Origin: Ryuthela nishihirai
Taxonomy: Eukaryota > Arthropoda > Arachnida > Araneae > Heptathelidae
Length of the DNA stretch: 64,000 nucleotides
Direction of reading: 5' to 3'
Assembly: GCA_038380435.1 (NCBI GenBank)
Contig: JAWZYU010000019.1
Coordinates: 29,475,801-29,539,800, forward strand
Shown piece after piece: positions 11,302 to 22,884 of the stretch (its first letter is position 1; every line of letters starts with the position of its first letter). The translations under genes and the position numbers were made by a program. Under the pieces are notes generated by a model. The model did not search any database, was not told where the DNA came from, and worked only from the letters and a program-made list of their open reading frames with translations.

Positions 11302-12826
11302 ATTTTCAGGGCATAATTACACTTTTTTTTTAAACTTCGCAAGATACAAATAGTTTAACGTAGATCATAATGTAAGCGTGGATAGATTTTGGACACAATG
11401 CAAAATTTGTGGTAAAAATGCAGCATTTGTGGACAAAACGGCTTCCTAGAAAACGCACTACGAAATGTCTATGGTTCTCTATACACTTTCTCTCATTTCT
11501 CGTGATAAATAAGGACAGCGGTAGCTAATTAAATTTCATTATTCTAATGAGAGTGATAATTAAATGTTTAGCGTGATGTTTAACTCGCGTAAAAAAAAGA
11601 GGGCATTAAAGACAGCTCACGTAGATTGGAATTCGCGCAAGTGGAACTCGCGCACATGTAGGGTTTATTGTATATTTTAATAGTCAATATTTAATTAACA
11701 TATCTTTAAACTTAAATTTTACTTTTATTTTTACTTTTATTAATGAATTGTCCGGACTCGATCACATCCAGGTGGCTCTGACACTTCCCCCGCCTCCTTT
11801 GCAACTGTAACATTTGGCAAAGTAGCAGTAATGGGTGTACTTCCCATTACCGTAATTAAAGACTCGTCTAAAAGGACATATTAAGATTTTAAAACAAGTG
11901 ATGTGACTCTCGTGGCTGTTAAAGCGAAGTCGAAACTTTCGTGTCCAAAAATGACCTACATATCATATTTATTTGTTTGTAACGAGAATTATGACAGGAA
12001 ATTCGTGCTGGACAGAAGCCCTTGGGAAAAATGCAAACATTAATTTTACAGCAAGTGCCAAGTGCGTAAGTGACATTTAAATATGAGGTAAAACATTGGA
12101 GAAACTTTTCTAAACTTTTCAACTGTCAAGTTTCCAGGGGAAGTATTTACTACGTTGTTACGAATTATTCATTTGAATTCAATATAAAATAATTAGTAAT
12201 ATTTTTTTTTAATTCATAGTGCATGCAATACAATACAAATACATACCAACAAAGCTAAGTAACTTCTCTGTAGGTAAGTGAACAATACATTCATAATCTG
12301 TAAACACATGATATCTGAAATATTAGTTTTATGAAACAAATGAGATAATATAGATATATGAAATTCAATAAATTTCATGAAATTTTACCCAAATTTAATA
12401 CAGATATATAATTTTATTTAAGATGTTATTTTAAATTCATTTTCTAATCTGTAATAGCTTACATTTTAATTTTGAATTTTTACCATCCTTTTTTAAAATA
12501 ATTTTTTAAACATTTTTGGAATTAAATTAAAACTATAAGGGTGGTACGGTATTTTATACTCATAATCATAATCTGTAAACACATGATAACTGTTTTTAAA
12601 TTTAGGTACTTTCTAAAAATTTTTAGTTTCTAATCATGTATATTCACTATTGTAAAAGAATACACGGATATTTTCTTTTCAAATGTATGATAATTTTTTT
12701 TACGATTATATCATAAATATATAAGTTTTTATATGATAACAAGTTCAATCAATAAAATATATCTCTCAACGTCGAAAATTTTATTTACGTTTTGTTGGTA
12801 TTATTATTTTGTCAATTATAGATTTA
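11302..12826. other. AT-rich spacer, no gene seen
   Basis: It includes the upstream end of the Tigger relic and AT-rich sequence. A phrase, cataatctgtaaacacatga, occurs at about 12293 and again at about 12566, so part of 12270-12600 is an old duplication. No gene is supported. Confidence 0.4.
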
Positions 12827-13280
12827 TACAGGGTGAATCTGAAAAAGTGGTCAAAACTTTACGGGGTGGTAGAACGCAGCTATACGAGCAATATTCGTCA
12901 TAGAATGTATGGTCGGAACGCAAGCGGTGAGAAGTTAAAAGGTAGTTTTTCACTGTCACATTTAAAGAATGAACACAAGAAGGAGAGGAGATACTTCAGA
13001 AAACATTTTATTAACAGGAATGTAATTGAGGTACATGCTCAGAGAAATTGCTCAAAAGAGCATATCCACCATTTCGTGGTTAGTATAACCAGCCATCCTC
13101 TCGGCAATTCACGTTAGAAATGCCGTTGGGTGCGAGGACCGACCCTATTATACCATTTCCAACGCCACCTAGCGGCTCGCCGTTTGCGTTTCGCCCATAC
13201 TTTCTATGACGAATATTGCTCGTATAGCTGCGTTCTACCACCCCGTAAAGTTTTGCCCACTTTTTCAGATTCATCCTGTA
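12827..13280. mobile_element. TA-flanked MITE with 103-bp inverted arms
   Basis: Left arm 12829-12931 and right arm 13176-13278 are inverted copies of each other, both 103 bp, with a handful of mismatches. The tips read cagggtgaatctgaaaaagt, and each tip abuts a TA (12827-12828, 13279-13280), so the element is a Tc1/mariner-type non-autonomous transposon. The open frames in both arms are the same arm read outside-in (YGVVERSYTSNIRHR), and are best seen as arm sequence. The internal 244 bp is unrelated to any transposase I can see. Confidence 0.85.
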
Positions 13281-13330
13281 TATAATAGCTTTTCAATTTC
13301 CTTTATGCACTGAATGGACAAATAATTATA

Positions 13331-14496
13331 TACACCCTGATAACAATATGCAAAGCAGAAGTATCGCGTCCAGTCACATGGGACGCTGAAACTGGCAATT
13401 CCTATAAATAGAACAGGTCTCTACCCATTGGGAACCAGTCACGGAAAAGTAATCATGGGTAAAGGCAACTACATAAGTGAGTTTGACCGTGGTCGGATAG
13501 TAGGTGGAGGAAGGACAGTTGTTCAATCACCGCAACTGCGAGCTGTTGGGATTTCCATGTCAGACCATCGTATGTATATACCAAGACTACGTGAAATGTG
13601 GTAAAATTTCCAACCAGCGGAAGAAATGTGGATGTAAATGTGCAATTAACTCTAGAGGTGAGCACAGACTGTCCGGCATCGTTACAATGGATCAAACGGC
13701 TGCCGTAAAGCAGATAACGTCGCAATTCAATGAGGGCACGTCCATAAGCTTATGCACAGAGATTATCCATCGTACCATGGAAAAAATAGACTATGGAAAT
13801 CGACGTCCACATCGTTTCCCCTTATTAACTGCAAGGCACCGAAAGATAAGGCTGCTGTTTGCAAAGGCCTGTTGCAACTAGAATGCGGAGAACTGGTAAC
13901 ACATCATCTGGTCTGACGAATCACGGTTTCAACTTAATCTCGCCGATGGGAGAATGCGTGTGTGGCGTAAACCACTCGAAGCGATGGACCCAGCTTGCCA
14001 AGTTAAGGTCTACAAGCAGGTGGAGGCGTTGTAATAGTTTGGGGTGCGTTTAAATGGGCTTCCTTGGGGCCCCTTGTACCGATCGTGACTTCCATCACCG
14101 GTACAAGATATGTGAACATCCTCGTCGTCCATCTACACTCACTCGTAACAATTCTCTCTCTGCACAAGACGCCATTTTTCAACAGAAGAACGCCACATCG
14201 CTTACTTCTCGGGTGGTGACCAATGGCTCGAGGAGCATTCAAGAGAGCTTACCACACTCGAATGGTCCCCTCGATCGCCAGACCTAAACTCCATTGAGAA
14301 TTTGTGGGACCAATTGAAAAGATCCGTTCGAGCCCGCCAATTCCCACCGGCAACTGTGGATACTCTACGACAGGGATCCTCGCTTCATGGGCGGCAATAC
14401 CACCTCCGTCAATTCAGCACCTCATTGAGTTCTAACAAGACACCTGGCTGCTGTTATGAGAACAACGGTGTAGTAACAGGTTTTTAGGTAGGTGTA
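13331..14496 (+). mobile_element. Second Tc1-like transposon, degenerate
   Basis: The ends read tacaccctgataac (left) and, reversed, tacacctacctaaa (right), an imperfect short inverted repeat that bounds a transposase relic of the usual length. It starts about 50 bp after the preceding MITE. The two are separate insertions. Confidence 0.7.
13455..14487 (+). pseudogene. Tc1-like transposase relic
   Basis: It begins at ATG 13455 with a typical start (MGKGNYISEFDRGRIVGGGR) and ends at a stop near 14487. Later parts include GGGVVIVWGAFKW (about 14020-14055), and SPDLNSIENLWDQLKRSV near 14277-14330, which carries the glutamate of the DDE triad. Many stops and several frameshifts lie between. It belongs to a different Tc1 subfamily from the element at 168-1215, since its conserved blocks differ. 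Inactive. Confidence 0.8.
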
Positions 14497-15194
14497 TGTG
14501 AAAATTTGTACATTCAGTTTAATATATATACATTTATATGAGCCTTGCTACATTTCATATTTTAATAATAGCTCACTCGAGTTATACTAGTTTGAAGATC
14601 AATTTAAAGCTTTAATAAACAGTAATATAATGATGTCTTTCAACCATTTACTAAAATTCGTAAATTATAGTACATAACAATATAGAAACATTTCGAAATA
14701 CAATAGTACAAGCATGAAGTTATTTAAAACATTGAAGCACATTAAATTCTTCTACAATCCATTTTCTGTCTTTCACTTACAATTTCTCAAAACTGTTAGC
14801 TCATTATATAATTCACTTACAATATATACCTAGCGTATAGTGAAAATTCTGCATTAGTGACAGGTGTCACTTATAATATATTTTATTTAAGCGAAAACCA
14901 TATTATAAGCAAACGCTCTAATTATGTTCATTCCCTCTATTTTATAAAACATTTTAAAGCTTGGAACATATTCAATTTTTCCTATCTCCAAACATCTCAG
15001 CTGTGTGAAACAATTTAAAGTTTATCTCGCGCCTTCTTTTTAAAATGCATCGAATCAGACATGTTTCCGCAATTTCCAACGGTGTAATATATTTAATAAC
15101 AATTTAATTACGTTCATTCCCTCAACAGTGGTTGTAAAGACAACAACCCATATATTATATAATATGTTTTAAAAAAATATAATATATATGTTTT
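14497..15194. other. AT-rich spacer, no gene seen
   Basis: A phrase close to aattatgttcattccctc appears at about 14920 and 15107, so part of this stretch is an old internal duplication. No gene is supported. Confidence 0.4.
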
Positions 15195-16250
15195 AAAAAA
15201 ATATAAGCAGTTCTGCTGAACAGGAAGGCAGATATTACAAAATATGCAAATAGAGAGAACAACCAGATAGTTTACAAAATATGCGATCAGTTCTTACCGA
15301 GCAAGCTGGAAAATATTACGAAAGATGCAGCAGTTCTACTGAACAAGCATTTTAATAATAACCTCAGATGTAATATTATATTTTATAATCCTAATAAGTG
15401 CATTATATTTTACAATCCAATAATTTACACGCATATTTTTCTATTAGAGAAAGAAATATTTTGCAATTTAATTCCTCATTTGAAAATAAGCCATGGTCGT
15501 TTACGATGTCTTTTATCGGAATCAGAGAACGAAAGGCTTCTAATGCTGGAGGACAAGAGAGCAAGAGTTTTTCACCGCAATAAAGATTGTCTAGAGGCTT
15601 TCAAGGTGTACGGCCAATGTCTCATTGACCTTCACCATCGGGAATGTTGATAGCCCATTGTGATTACAGCACACAACGGGATACCCCAAGGGAACAACTC
15701 CGCTGTAGCTTTGTACCTCGCCCTCGTTACAGAAAAAAAGAGACCTTGGACTAACGAATGCGTGTCTTATGATGTAACAAAAAACGAGAGGAATGCTCGA
15801 GAACCATTTTTTTTACTTCTCCTTTTTTCTACCCTTTTTTTTCTACTTGATCTATAAACCTTCACGATCCTATTTAAAACGGTTTTTATCTGCTCCTTCA
15901 GTGAATCCTTACAAGATTATATTTGTCAGCTTCTTTAGTGAATTGATAAAACTTGAGTATGTTATTTTAGAGTAAATATAAAGAAAATGATGTTTAGTCC
16001 CATGTTCAGTGGATGCGGCGAAAATACTCTGTCTACTTTCTCGGTGATTTCACAGAAAAATAATATTTTCTTGCTTGTTCAGTAGAACTGCTTCTATATT
16101 TTTTAACGTTTGCTTTATTGTTCCCAGAAGTGCTTGCATATTTTATAATATTTGGTCCTTTTTCAGAAGAAGTGTTTGAACATATTGTGACATTTCCTTG
16201 CTTTATGAGTAAATCTGCTTTCGCACTTCGCAATCTTTATTTCCTTGTTC
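15195..16250. repeat. Inverted pair of a short repeat around unique DNA
   Basis: The plus-strand block 15195-15352 has a unit near 55 bp with cagttctactgaacaagca and aaatattac phrases. It reappears inverted at about 16040-16250 (ttgcttgttcagtagaactg). The DNA between holds open frames 15398-15583 and 15660-15975 without recognisable motifs. The latter is partly a T-rich tract (15805-15850). Confidence 0.5.
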
Positions 16251-16442
16251 AATAGATTTTTTGCGTAAAAAATCTGTCAGATATATAAGTTATTCAAAAA
16301 AAAATGAAGAAATCTAAATAACAAAAAAAGTCAATTTTTTACATAAAAAACGACGCTGAGTTCAAATCTGCACACGAAATTTGATTAAACATACTCATAC
16401 ACGCGACACAGGTCTGTATAAAAAAACACCTTATTTGTACTT

Positions 16443-16885
16443 GAGTAATCTGCAGTTCCCAGGTTCGAATTCAGCCTGGACCAGCATTGAGATTTATCTA
16501 CGCAAAACTCCCAGCCCTGCCTTCAGTCAGTAGGAGTCACCGATGGGCTTGAAAAGGCTACTGTCCGTCCGATGGGACATTAACCCATGGCCCGTGTTTG
16601 AGAGGGCCATACCATGTGCATGTTAAAGAACATGCTGGATGGCCTTGACGGGAGGTACCATCTGTCTCTCAACAGCTATCCAGTGGATCCCTTACTCGAA
16701 CCTTCTCTCAGCCTTCGGTGCCCTTGGGATCTGCTCATTTAGCCCATTGTGTGAAAAAAAAAGTGCTGCTCAGAGATAAAACAACCCAAACCAACTGTGT
16801 TTGCATTGAGATTTATCACTTATAGCTTCAACTTTCCCTCAGTGATAAAAGGGACACACCGATGGCCTTGAAATCGTCTAAAGAC
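16443..16885 (+). mobile_element. SINE1 copy, 5' truncated, plus a second fragment
   Basis: 16443-16792 starts inside the anticodon arm (gagtaatctgcagttcccag), keeps the B box (caggttcgaattcagcc), and runs to the tail (ataaaacaacccaaacc). From 16795 a second partial body begins at the point just after the B box (gtttgcattgagatttatca) and fades by 16885. The two lie in tandem. Confidence 0.75.
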
Positions 16886-18074
16886 CCTATATAGGTAAAA
16901 GTTGGCCATCTCAAAATTGGACACCATGTTTTGTCGTCGCTCGGATTGTTTAGCGTGCTAGCTAAATGGTATTGCACGGTACTTATGGATTCCAGAAAAG
17001 GGTAGGGTAATATTTGATACAGATTTCAGTGTTCATGATTGGAAGCACTTTAGAAAACGGCTAAGAAAGAAAACGTAAATTTTAGGACTTTTTTTTTAAG
17101 AAAAGAAAATAAAATATATAATTTCGCTTTTGTTGTCTGTCCTTCTGTAGACATCGAACATTTTTGTTTATAGAGATAAATAAGATTTTTTTTTGTGTTA
17201 GACAGGTATAAATGATATATTACGATTCGCATTTTTCGAGTCTCCCAAAAGTTATAACTGCGCCCTCTAACGGTGGAAAATTTTGAAATTTCCAAAATAT
17301 CAAATGAATATTCCAAACGATGTAGTTATGTTAGAAGTTTGAAATTTTGGTGTTGAAATGTGAAGGTTACAAAGTTAGCATTGGCAACAATCACTTGACC
17401 CTTTAGACCCAGGGGGAAGTGAATACAACTTTTTTTTTTTTGTTTTAACAGAAGAGTGTATGTTTTTAGATATTAATTAAAAATTCTTTTTGGGTTGGCC
17501 AGGTATTGATGAAATATTACAATTAGCATTTTGCGAATTTTCCAAAAGCTATAATTGTATCCTCTAACGGTGAAAAAAAAATAGAAAAATCCCAAATTTT
17601 CAAACGAATATTGCAAGCGATGTAGTTATGCTAGAAATTTCAAATTTTGGTGGTGGAAGTGACAGTCTTGAAAATTCCACTGACAACAATGAGTTTACCC
17701 TAAGCCCAAGGTAGGGAAGAAACGGAACGGTTTTGTTTTAAGAGATAATTGGAAATCTCTTTTTTAGTTGGTTACTAATGAAATGTAATTCGCATTTTCA
17801 GAGGTAGTTTTAATTTATATCATTAGGGATCACTAAATATTGAAACTGCAAAATTTTTAATGAATGTTTCAAGTGATCTGTTTGTGATAGAAATTTCGGC
17901 GTGTAGAGTACTGTTATGGCAGAAATTCCACTAACAGCAATGATCTGCCCAGTATTTTCAGAGGAGCGAGAGAAAAGCAACTTTTTAAATTTAAGAACTA
18001 AAAGACAAATACATTTTATGTTTTATAATTACTAATTAAATACTACTATGTGCATTTCCCCCATCATACATTAA

Positions 18075-18215
18075 AAATAAATAAATAACCCCTTAAGCAG
18101 CTGCTTGAACAGAGGTCTGACAGAAGCCTGTCAATTTATACGCCATAGTACAAGGTCCATGAGGATGATGGAGCCTCGGCAGAAAACAACACGAACATCC
18201 ATAATTAAAACTTTT
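18075..18215 (-). mobile_element. SINE2 fragment, minus strand
   Basis: It has ccccttaagcagctgcttga, then the reversed body (gtcaatttatacgccatagt ... ctcggcagaaaacaacacga). The tRNA-like head is missing. It lies near the centre of the inverted repeat C cluster. Confidence 0.75.
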
Positions 18216-18691
18216 AAGGAATGAAAAAGTAGGCAAAGGAAGAACTGTATTCTCTTAGAAAATGAGATTCCCATATGCGCCAGAAGCGATATGCGTTCTT
18301 CTAATTATTTTACACTTTCAGTACCCTCTGATAGTGAAAATTCGAACAATTGTATAATTGAAAACTATTAATATTTTATTAGTACCTGTAACGTGCAAAA
18401 AAAAAGTTTTTCATTTATCTCTTAAAGCAGAAAAGTTGCATTTTACCAACGGGAAAAATCATTACTACTAGTGTAAACCACTATATCATTACATTCTATG
18501 ATCAATAATATAAGTTTCTAGCAAAAATAAATCATTTGCAATATTCATTTAAAAATTTGGCATTTTCCAGCTTTTTTCCACCGCTAGAGGGCGCTTACGA
18601 GTTTTATTTACCACCATTAGCACTCTCTAACAAAATAAATTTCCAACTGATGGGGAAATCGAAAACTGTAAATATTAACAATTTTGTGAAA

Positions 18692-18775
18692 AGAAATTTC
18701 GCCGAAATACGGGATTCGAACCCGCATCTCTCCAGAAACATGTCAGGGTATTCTAACCTGTTGAACTAATGCCGA
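18692..18775 (-). repeat. tRNA-like sequence, minus strand
   Basis: A perfect B-box complement (gggattcgaacccgcatctc) is followed by an A-box-like region (ttctaacctgttgaactaat). It shares the phrase acatgtcag/acatgccag with the fold-back elements at 36013, 47686 and 56519, so it looks like a lone end of that family and not a working tRNA gene. Confidence 0.55.
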
Positions 18776-19200
18776 CATTTTTACAAAAACATTTATTGAT
18801 TAATGGACGATTGAACGTCTACAGATAACACTAAGATTATCAAATATTGTTTAAATCCTTAATATTTTGTCAGTGTTTGTAAAACATATACATTGTTTCG
18901 TTTATATCTTAAGAAAAAGTTTCATTTTCGCATCCCCTTTTGGCTAAGACGGCAAAGCCTTGTTGCCATTGGAAACCTTCTGATCATAACACTCTACTAC
19001 TACAAAATTTCAGATTTCCAGTGTAAATAGCTTGTAATATTCGTTTGAAATTTTAGCATTTTCCATCTTTTCCATCCCTAAAGGACGCTATTAAAGCCAT
19101 TGAAAATTTTCAAAATTGCGAATCGCAATATTTGTTCAACACCTATCCAACCCAACAAGAATTTTTCATTTAGCTCTAAAAGTAAAAAATAGATTTTCTA

Positions 19201-19651
19201 TAGACGGGTGGAAATACAGATGACAGACATCTGTTAACGGAGAGACGAACAAATATTGGCATAAGCAGACGACAAAGTGAAAACATTAGCTCGTTTTTCA
19301 AACGAACCTTAAAAAATATATATTTGTTGGTTTTCAGTTAGCTCGTTTCACTTTAGCAGCCGATTGCCGTCTTCTGATGGAGTTTCTCGGAAAAAAAATA
19401 TTAATTAATTTATTTCTTTGAAATTTTTACACCCAAATGCAGTGTAGTGATGCATTCATAAAATATGACAGCTTTTATAGACAAAAAAGTGGTAGAAATG
19501 TATAAAATTATAACAACTGAGAAGTTTTAACTTGGTACACGCACTAACTCATAGGCTTTCGTCTCACGGTACGACAAAACATGGCGCCCATAAACCACGT
19601 GACTCAATCAGCCAATGGCAGTGAATCACTGAGATGGCCAGCCTCTAACTA
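19201..19651. other. Spacer, no gene seen
   Basis: Nothing specific beyond an E-box-like cacgtg at about 19596 and a short AT-rich tract. Confidence 0.35.
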
Positions 19652-19698
19652 TACAGGACATCTAGTACCGTCCATTGGACGGTACTAGACGTCCTGTA
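19652..19698. repeat. Short palindrome
   Basis: The arms 19653-19673 (acaggacatctagtaccgtc...) and 19677-19697 are inverted copies with one mismatch around a 3-bp loop. It would extrude or fold as a tight hairpin. Confidence 0.85.
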
Positions 19699-19710
19699 CA
19701 GACGGACATT

Positions 19711-19785
19711 ACTAGACGGACATTAAGCTACTAGACGGACATTAAGCTACTAGACGGACATTAAGCTACTAGACGGACATTAAGC
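19711..19785 (+). repeat. 19-bp tandem repeat, four units
   Basis: Four successive units of actagacggacattaagct have no visible mismatch. The unit shares tactagac and gacggacatt with the right arm of the adjacent palindrome and its flank, so the array probably grew from it. Confidence 0.95.
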
Positions 19786-19995
19786 CGTTGCTCATATGTA
19801 AGAGAGCTATACCCTATGCACGTCAAAGAATAAGCTGAAGAGCCTTATCGGAAGGCTTCCATCTGTCCCCTAACAGTTGTATAGTAGATCCTCTTCCCCA
19901 AATTTCTATGAGTTCTTGAGGTCTTAGGTGACCTGACCATTTGGCACATTGTGTGCAAAAAGTGCTGCTTAGAGATAAAACAACCAAACCACATA
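19786..19995 (+). mobile_element. SINE1 3' half
   Basis: It starts in the body (gtaagagagctataccctat), passes cacgtcaaagaataagctg, and ends in gagataaaacaaccaaacc. The head is absent, replaced by the tandem array. Confidence 0.75.
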
Positions 19996-20094
19996 CACAC
20001 ACATATTCACTCCCAATCAGCTCTTTACCGATATATAAGGTATAATTTGAGATGATCAAAACTACTGGTATACAAATAAATACATCATATGTAT

Positions 20095-21260
20095 ATTAAT
20101 ATTAGAAATCTATGAGAAAAATTAGGTCAGTTACAGGTTTTGCTTGAGGGCTTAAATAATCAAATTGATATTTTGATATTAAGTGAAATATTGGTGAAAG
20201 CAGATTGAATTAATTGGTATCATTTAGGGGGTTATAATTTATTTTACAAATGTAGAGAGTACAATAGATCTGGTGGGGTTAGTGTTTTGTAAAACATAAC
20301 TTAATAGCTAACCAGGTTATTAGTAATGATATGATTACTGCCGAATATCTAATCACACATTTAAAAAACTTGATTTAAAATAAATCACATTGCTATTCAC
20401 CATTAACATTTTTAACTGAGTTTGAGAATATTCTTTTGTCATTAACAAGGCATGATGCAATTTTAACTGGAAACACTCTGTCATAATTTTTATTTATGAA
20501 AAGAGATATGAATAATTTTGAAGTTTACAGCCCAATTTCTTTTAATTACAGCCAAATTACAGCCCGATAACCTATAACAGTTAAACGTAATGTTCCTCAG
20601 TGATCTGTTTTAGGCCCGATATTTTTTCTAATATATAGTAATGATTTTTGTACACAAAACCTAAATTTTCACATTAATGTCTATGCTAATGATACTGCTT
20701 TGACCTTTAATGCTAATACTTTTGAAGAACAAAATATTTTGGTGAATTCAGAACTTAAAAATTGCAAAATGGTTCTGTGATAATGAACCATCTATAAATG
20801 TGCCGAGGACTGAATATATCCTATTTCGTTTAAAAAATACGAAAGGCACAAATTTTGATAAGTTGCTAATACAAATATATAAAACAAAATGTCAAGATGA
20901 AAAGAATTGTCCCTTGTCCGGAAATTAAGGAAGTTTGTAATTTTATACATCTCGGTGTTCTAACTGATCATAATTTAACATGGAAACTGCACATTAAATA
21001 TCTTATTGATGTTAAAAGATTTTACTGCTTGCAAAATGTTAATGCTGGTGATATGTGTAAAATACTTTATTTTGCATGGGTTCCATCGGTTATTCAATAT
21101 GATATTTTAAGTTGGGGAAGTACTTATATTACAAATTTAAAAAGTATTGTTTCCTTTCAAAACAAAATAATTAATGTTACAATAAAGAATAACGACAGAA
21201 ATTTAACACAATTTGAAAAATATTGTAATTTAGGCATTTCCCGCTTAGACATTTAGACAT
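20095..21260 (+). pseudogene. Non-LTR retrotransposon relic (endonuclease and RT)
   Basis: Seen: about 20115-20480 translates in pieces into an APE-type endonuclease (IDILILSE, EYNRSGGVSV). After an internal deletion near 20520-20570, a reverse transcriptase core follows with RNVPQ-stop-SVLGPIFFLIYSND and VYANDTAL, the YxDD motif damaged to YAND. The last part (20897-21256) matches the region after the active site (FIHLGVLTDHNLTWKLHIKY). Several frameshifts and stops break it. Best placed near the Jockey/CR1/Rex group of LINEs. The exact clade is uncertain. Inactive. Confidence 0.75.
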
Positions 21261-21809
21261 TTTTAAAATTAAAAAAATTCTACTCTAACATTTCATTGGC
21301 GACTGTAAAATAATTATATAACAGTAGTAAATTTAATGGCTTAAGATATGTAATTCCTGTCGTGAAAAAATAAATTATGCATAAACACTCCTACTTTCTT
21401 GGAACAAAAATTTTGAATTCATTTTCTTTATATATACGAAAGGAATCAAATTCCTTTTATATTAAATGCCTACAGAAGGATTATCTTTAAAATATTAGCA
21501 ATCTGTCTCAAGAAATTAAATCTATATAAATATTCACTGTTGCTTTAAAAATAAAACCCAACACTCACTATTTTAACCTGGATTATCTATTGCTCTTGGG
21601 TTATAAATATCATTTCACAAGCAATATATGTATACTTTGTTTACCTGCATAAATGGGAAAATATTTATATGAAAATGTAATTAACTTTTCATTCAATGTG
21701 ACAATTAAAATTGTGTGATTGATTATTTATAGCCCTAGGCTAGATTACACAAGATTCTTATCAACAATTCGATGATTTTATAGGCTGTAATTGACATTAT
21801 TTCTTTCAG
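21261..21809. other. AT-rich sequence, probably intron
   Basis: No gene or repeat recognised. If the exon at 21810 is real, this is the upstream intron. Confidence 0.35.
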
Positions 21810-21877
21810 ACATCAATTTTACCGACTACACCTATCAGACTTTTCGTGATTCAACATCTGAAGAAAAAGGAATCGCT
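21810..21877 (+). CDS. Possible exon upstream of the ZP exon
   Basis: A good acceptor (cattatttctttcag, AG at 21808-21809) is followed by a frame reading, after two overhanging bases, INFTDYTYQTFRDST... for 22 codons, ending at 21877 before a GTAGGT donor. That leaves phase 0, which fits the next exon at 22281. An alternative donor (GTACAG at 21882) would not keep the frame. The peptide is plausible as linker sequence ahead of the ZP exon but carries no diagnostic residue. The 403-bp intron contains a SINE2. Confidence 0.35.
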
Positions 21878-21962
21878 GTAGGTACAGCCTAGTCATTTAA
21901 TAAACTTCAGAAAAATATTCGGTAGCTAATAAAAGGCAAGCATTCAACAAAAAGTAAAAAAA

Positions 21963-22156
21963 ATACCCCCTCAAGCAGCTGCTTGCCACAGAGGACAGGA
22001 GCCGTCAGTTTATATGCCACAGTAGAAGGTCTGAGAGGATGTCAGGACCTCAGCAGAAAAACGATGCACGCACATCCATGCCTTCACCCGGGGCTCGAAC
22101 TCAGGTCCCTTAGATTAGTAATCAAGAGTGCTAACCACTCGGCCACGGGATGACTT
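21963..22156 (-). mobile_element. SINE2 copy, minus strand
   Basis: The copy is complete, from the reversed 3' end (ccccctcaagcagctgcttg) to the reversed head (ctaaccactcggccacggga), with B-box complement ggggctcgaactcagg. It would lie inside the intron between the two exon candidates. It is the best-preserved SINE2 here. Confidence 0.85.
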
Positions 22157-22280
22157 TGAAAAAGTAAAGCTTCTCGAAATCTTTTTTGAAATCTGCAAAT
22201 CTCTCATTGTCTTATTGAAATATGAATTTTGTTTGATCATTTATTACTAATTTACAGTCTTATCTTTTTTTTTATTTCAG

Positions 22281-22414
22281 GAAGAAGGCAAATTTTCCAA
22301 CATTCTTGTCATCCAGAGCAACGATCACGTTGTCACTGCCATGGACAAGGCAGTGGGAGTCCATTGCTCCTACGAGATAGGAAATAAGACAGAAGAAACT
22401 GAAATCAACATCAC
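22281..22414 (+). CDS. Internal exon of a zona pellucida (ZP) domain protein
   Basis: Seen: a strong acceptor with a T-rich tract (tctttttttttatttcag) precedes 134 bp that are open in one frame, and a perfect donor (gtaagt) follows at 22415. The frame starts at phase 0 and gives 44 codons plus two bases: EEGKFSNILVIQSNDHVVTA, then MDKAVGVHCSYEI, then NKTEETEINI. Family knowledge: arthropod ZP proteins (dumpy- and cuticlin-like apical matrix proteins) have the pattern F-x-N-x-(I/L)-V-(I/V)-Q-x(n)-V-T-x(n)-D-(K/R)-A-x(n)-V-x-C-x-Y in the ZP domain. The cysteine here would be one of the conserved ones, and NKT is a possible N-glycosylation site. Inference: a secreted or membrane-anchored extracellular matrix protein. 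The rest of the gene lies outside the recognisable part of the window. Its codon use is clearly more GC-rich than the flanks. Confidence 0.8.
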
Positions 22415-22884
22415 GTAAGTTATCTCATTACTTTCAGCTAGAGAGAAACGACTCTTTGCAGCGATATTTGCTGCTAACCTCGCAAAGAAAACGTAATAAT
22501 TTTTGAAATAAAATATGTTTGAATTGAAAACAAATTGCATTTGCGTCATATCAAAAATTGATATGACTCAAATGAAAAAGGGAAATCGAAAATATTTAAT
22601 TTGGGACCCTTGATCCTTCATAAAACAGGTTTATTAAATATTCTCTAAGTAGTTTAATTTCTATCTCTTTTGATAAAACTTTTTATACCTATAACAAAAG
22701 AATGGAAAACTTTTAGATAAAATGACACCTGAATGTTTTGATGAGAAGTTAAAAGTGTTATTCTGCATGACCATATTATAAGTCAAATCTTAAATGCTAA
22801 TAATTAAATTAATAAAGCTTTTTCACTTAATATTTTAGGTACGACCAAGGCAATATGTTAAATGTGAAAATTTAAATAAAATCT
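22415..22884. other. Probable intron after the ZP exon
   Basis: AT-rich, with no repeat recognised. The next exon was not found in the window, so the intron may be very long or the following exon is too short to see. Confidence 0.4.

Larger units (their letters stand above)
17150..19200. repeat. Repeat family C: direct and inverted copies
   Basis: Three plus copies lie at about 17150-17440, 17455-17740 and 17745-18010. Landmarks are ccctctaacggtg, aacgaatattgcaagcgatg and aatttcaaattttggtg. Two inverted copies lie at about 18380-18660 and 18880-19200 (landmark ttttccaccgctagagggcg). A SINE2 and a tRNA-like sequence sit among them. A sixth copy is at 57230-57480. The function of the family is unknown. 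Confidence 0.65.
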
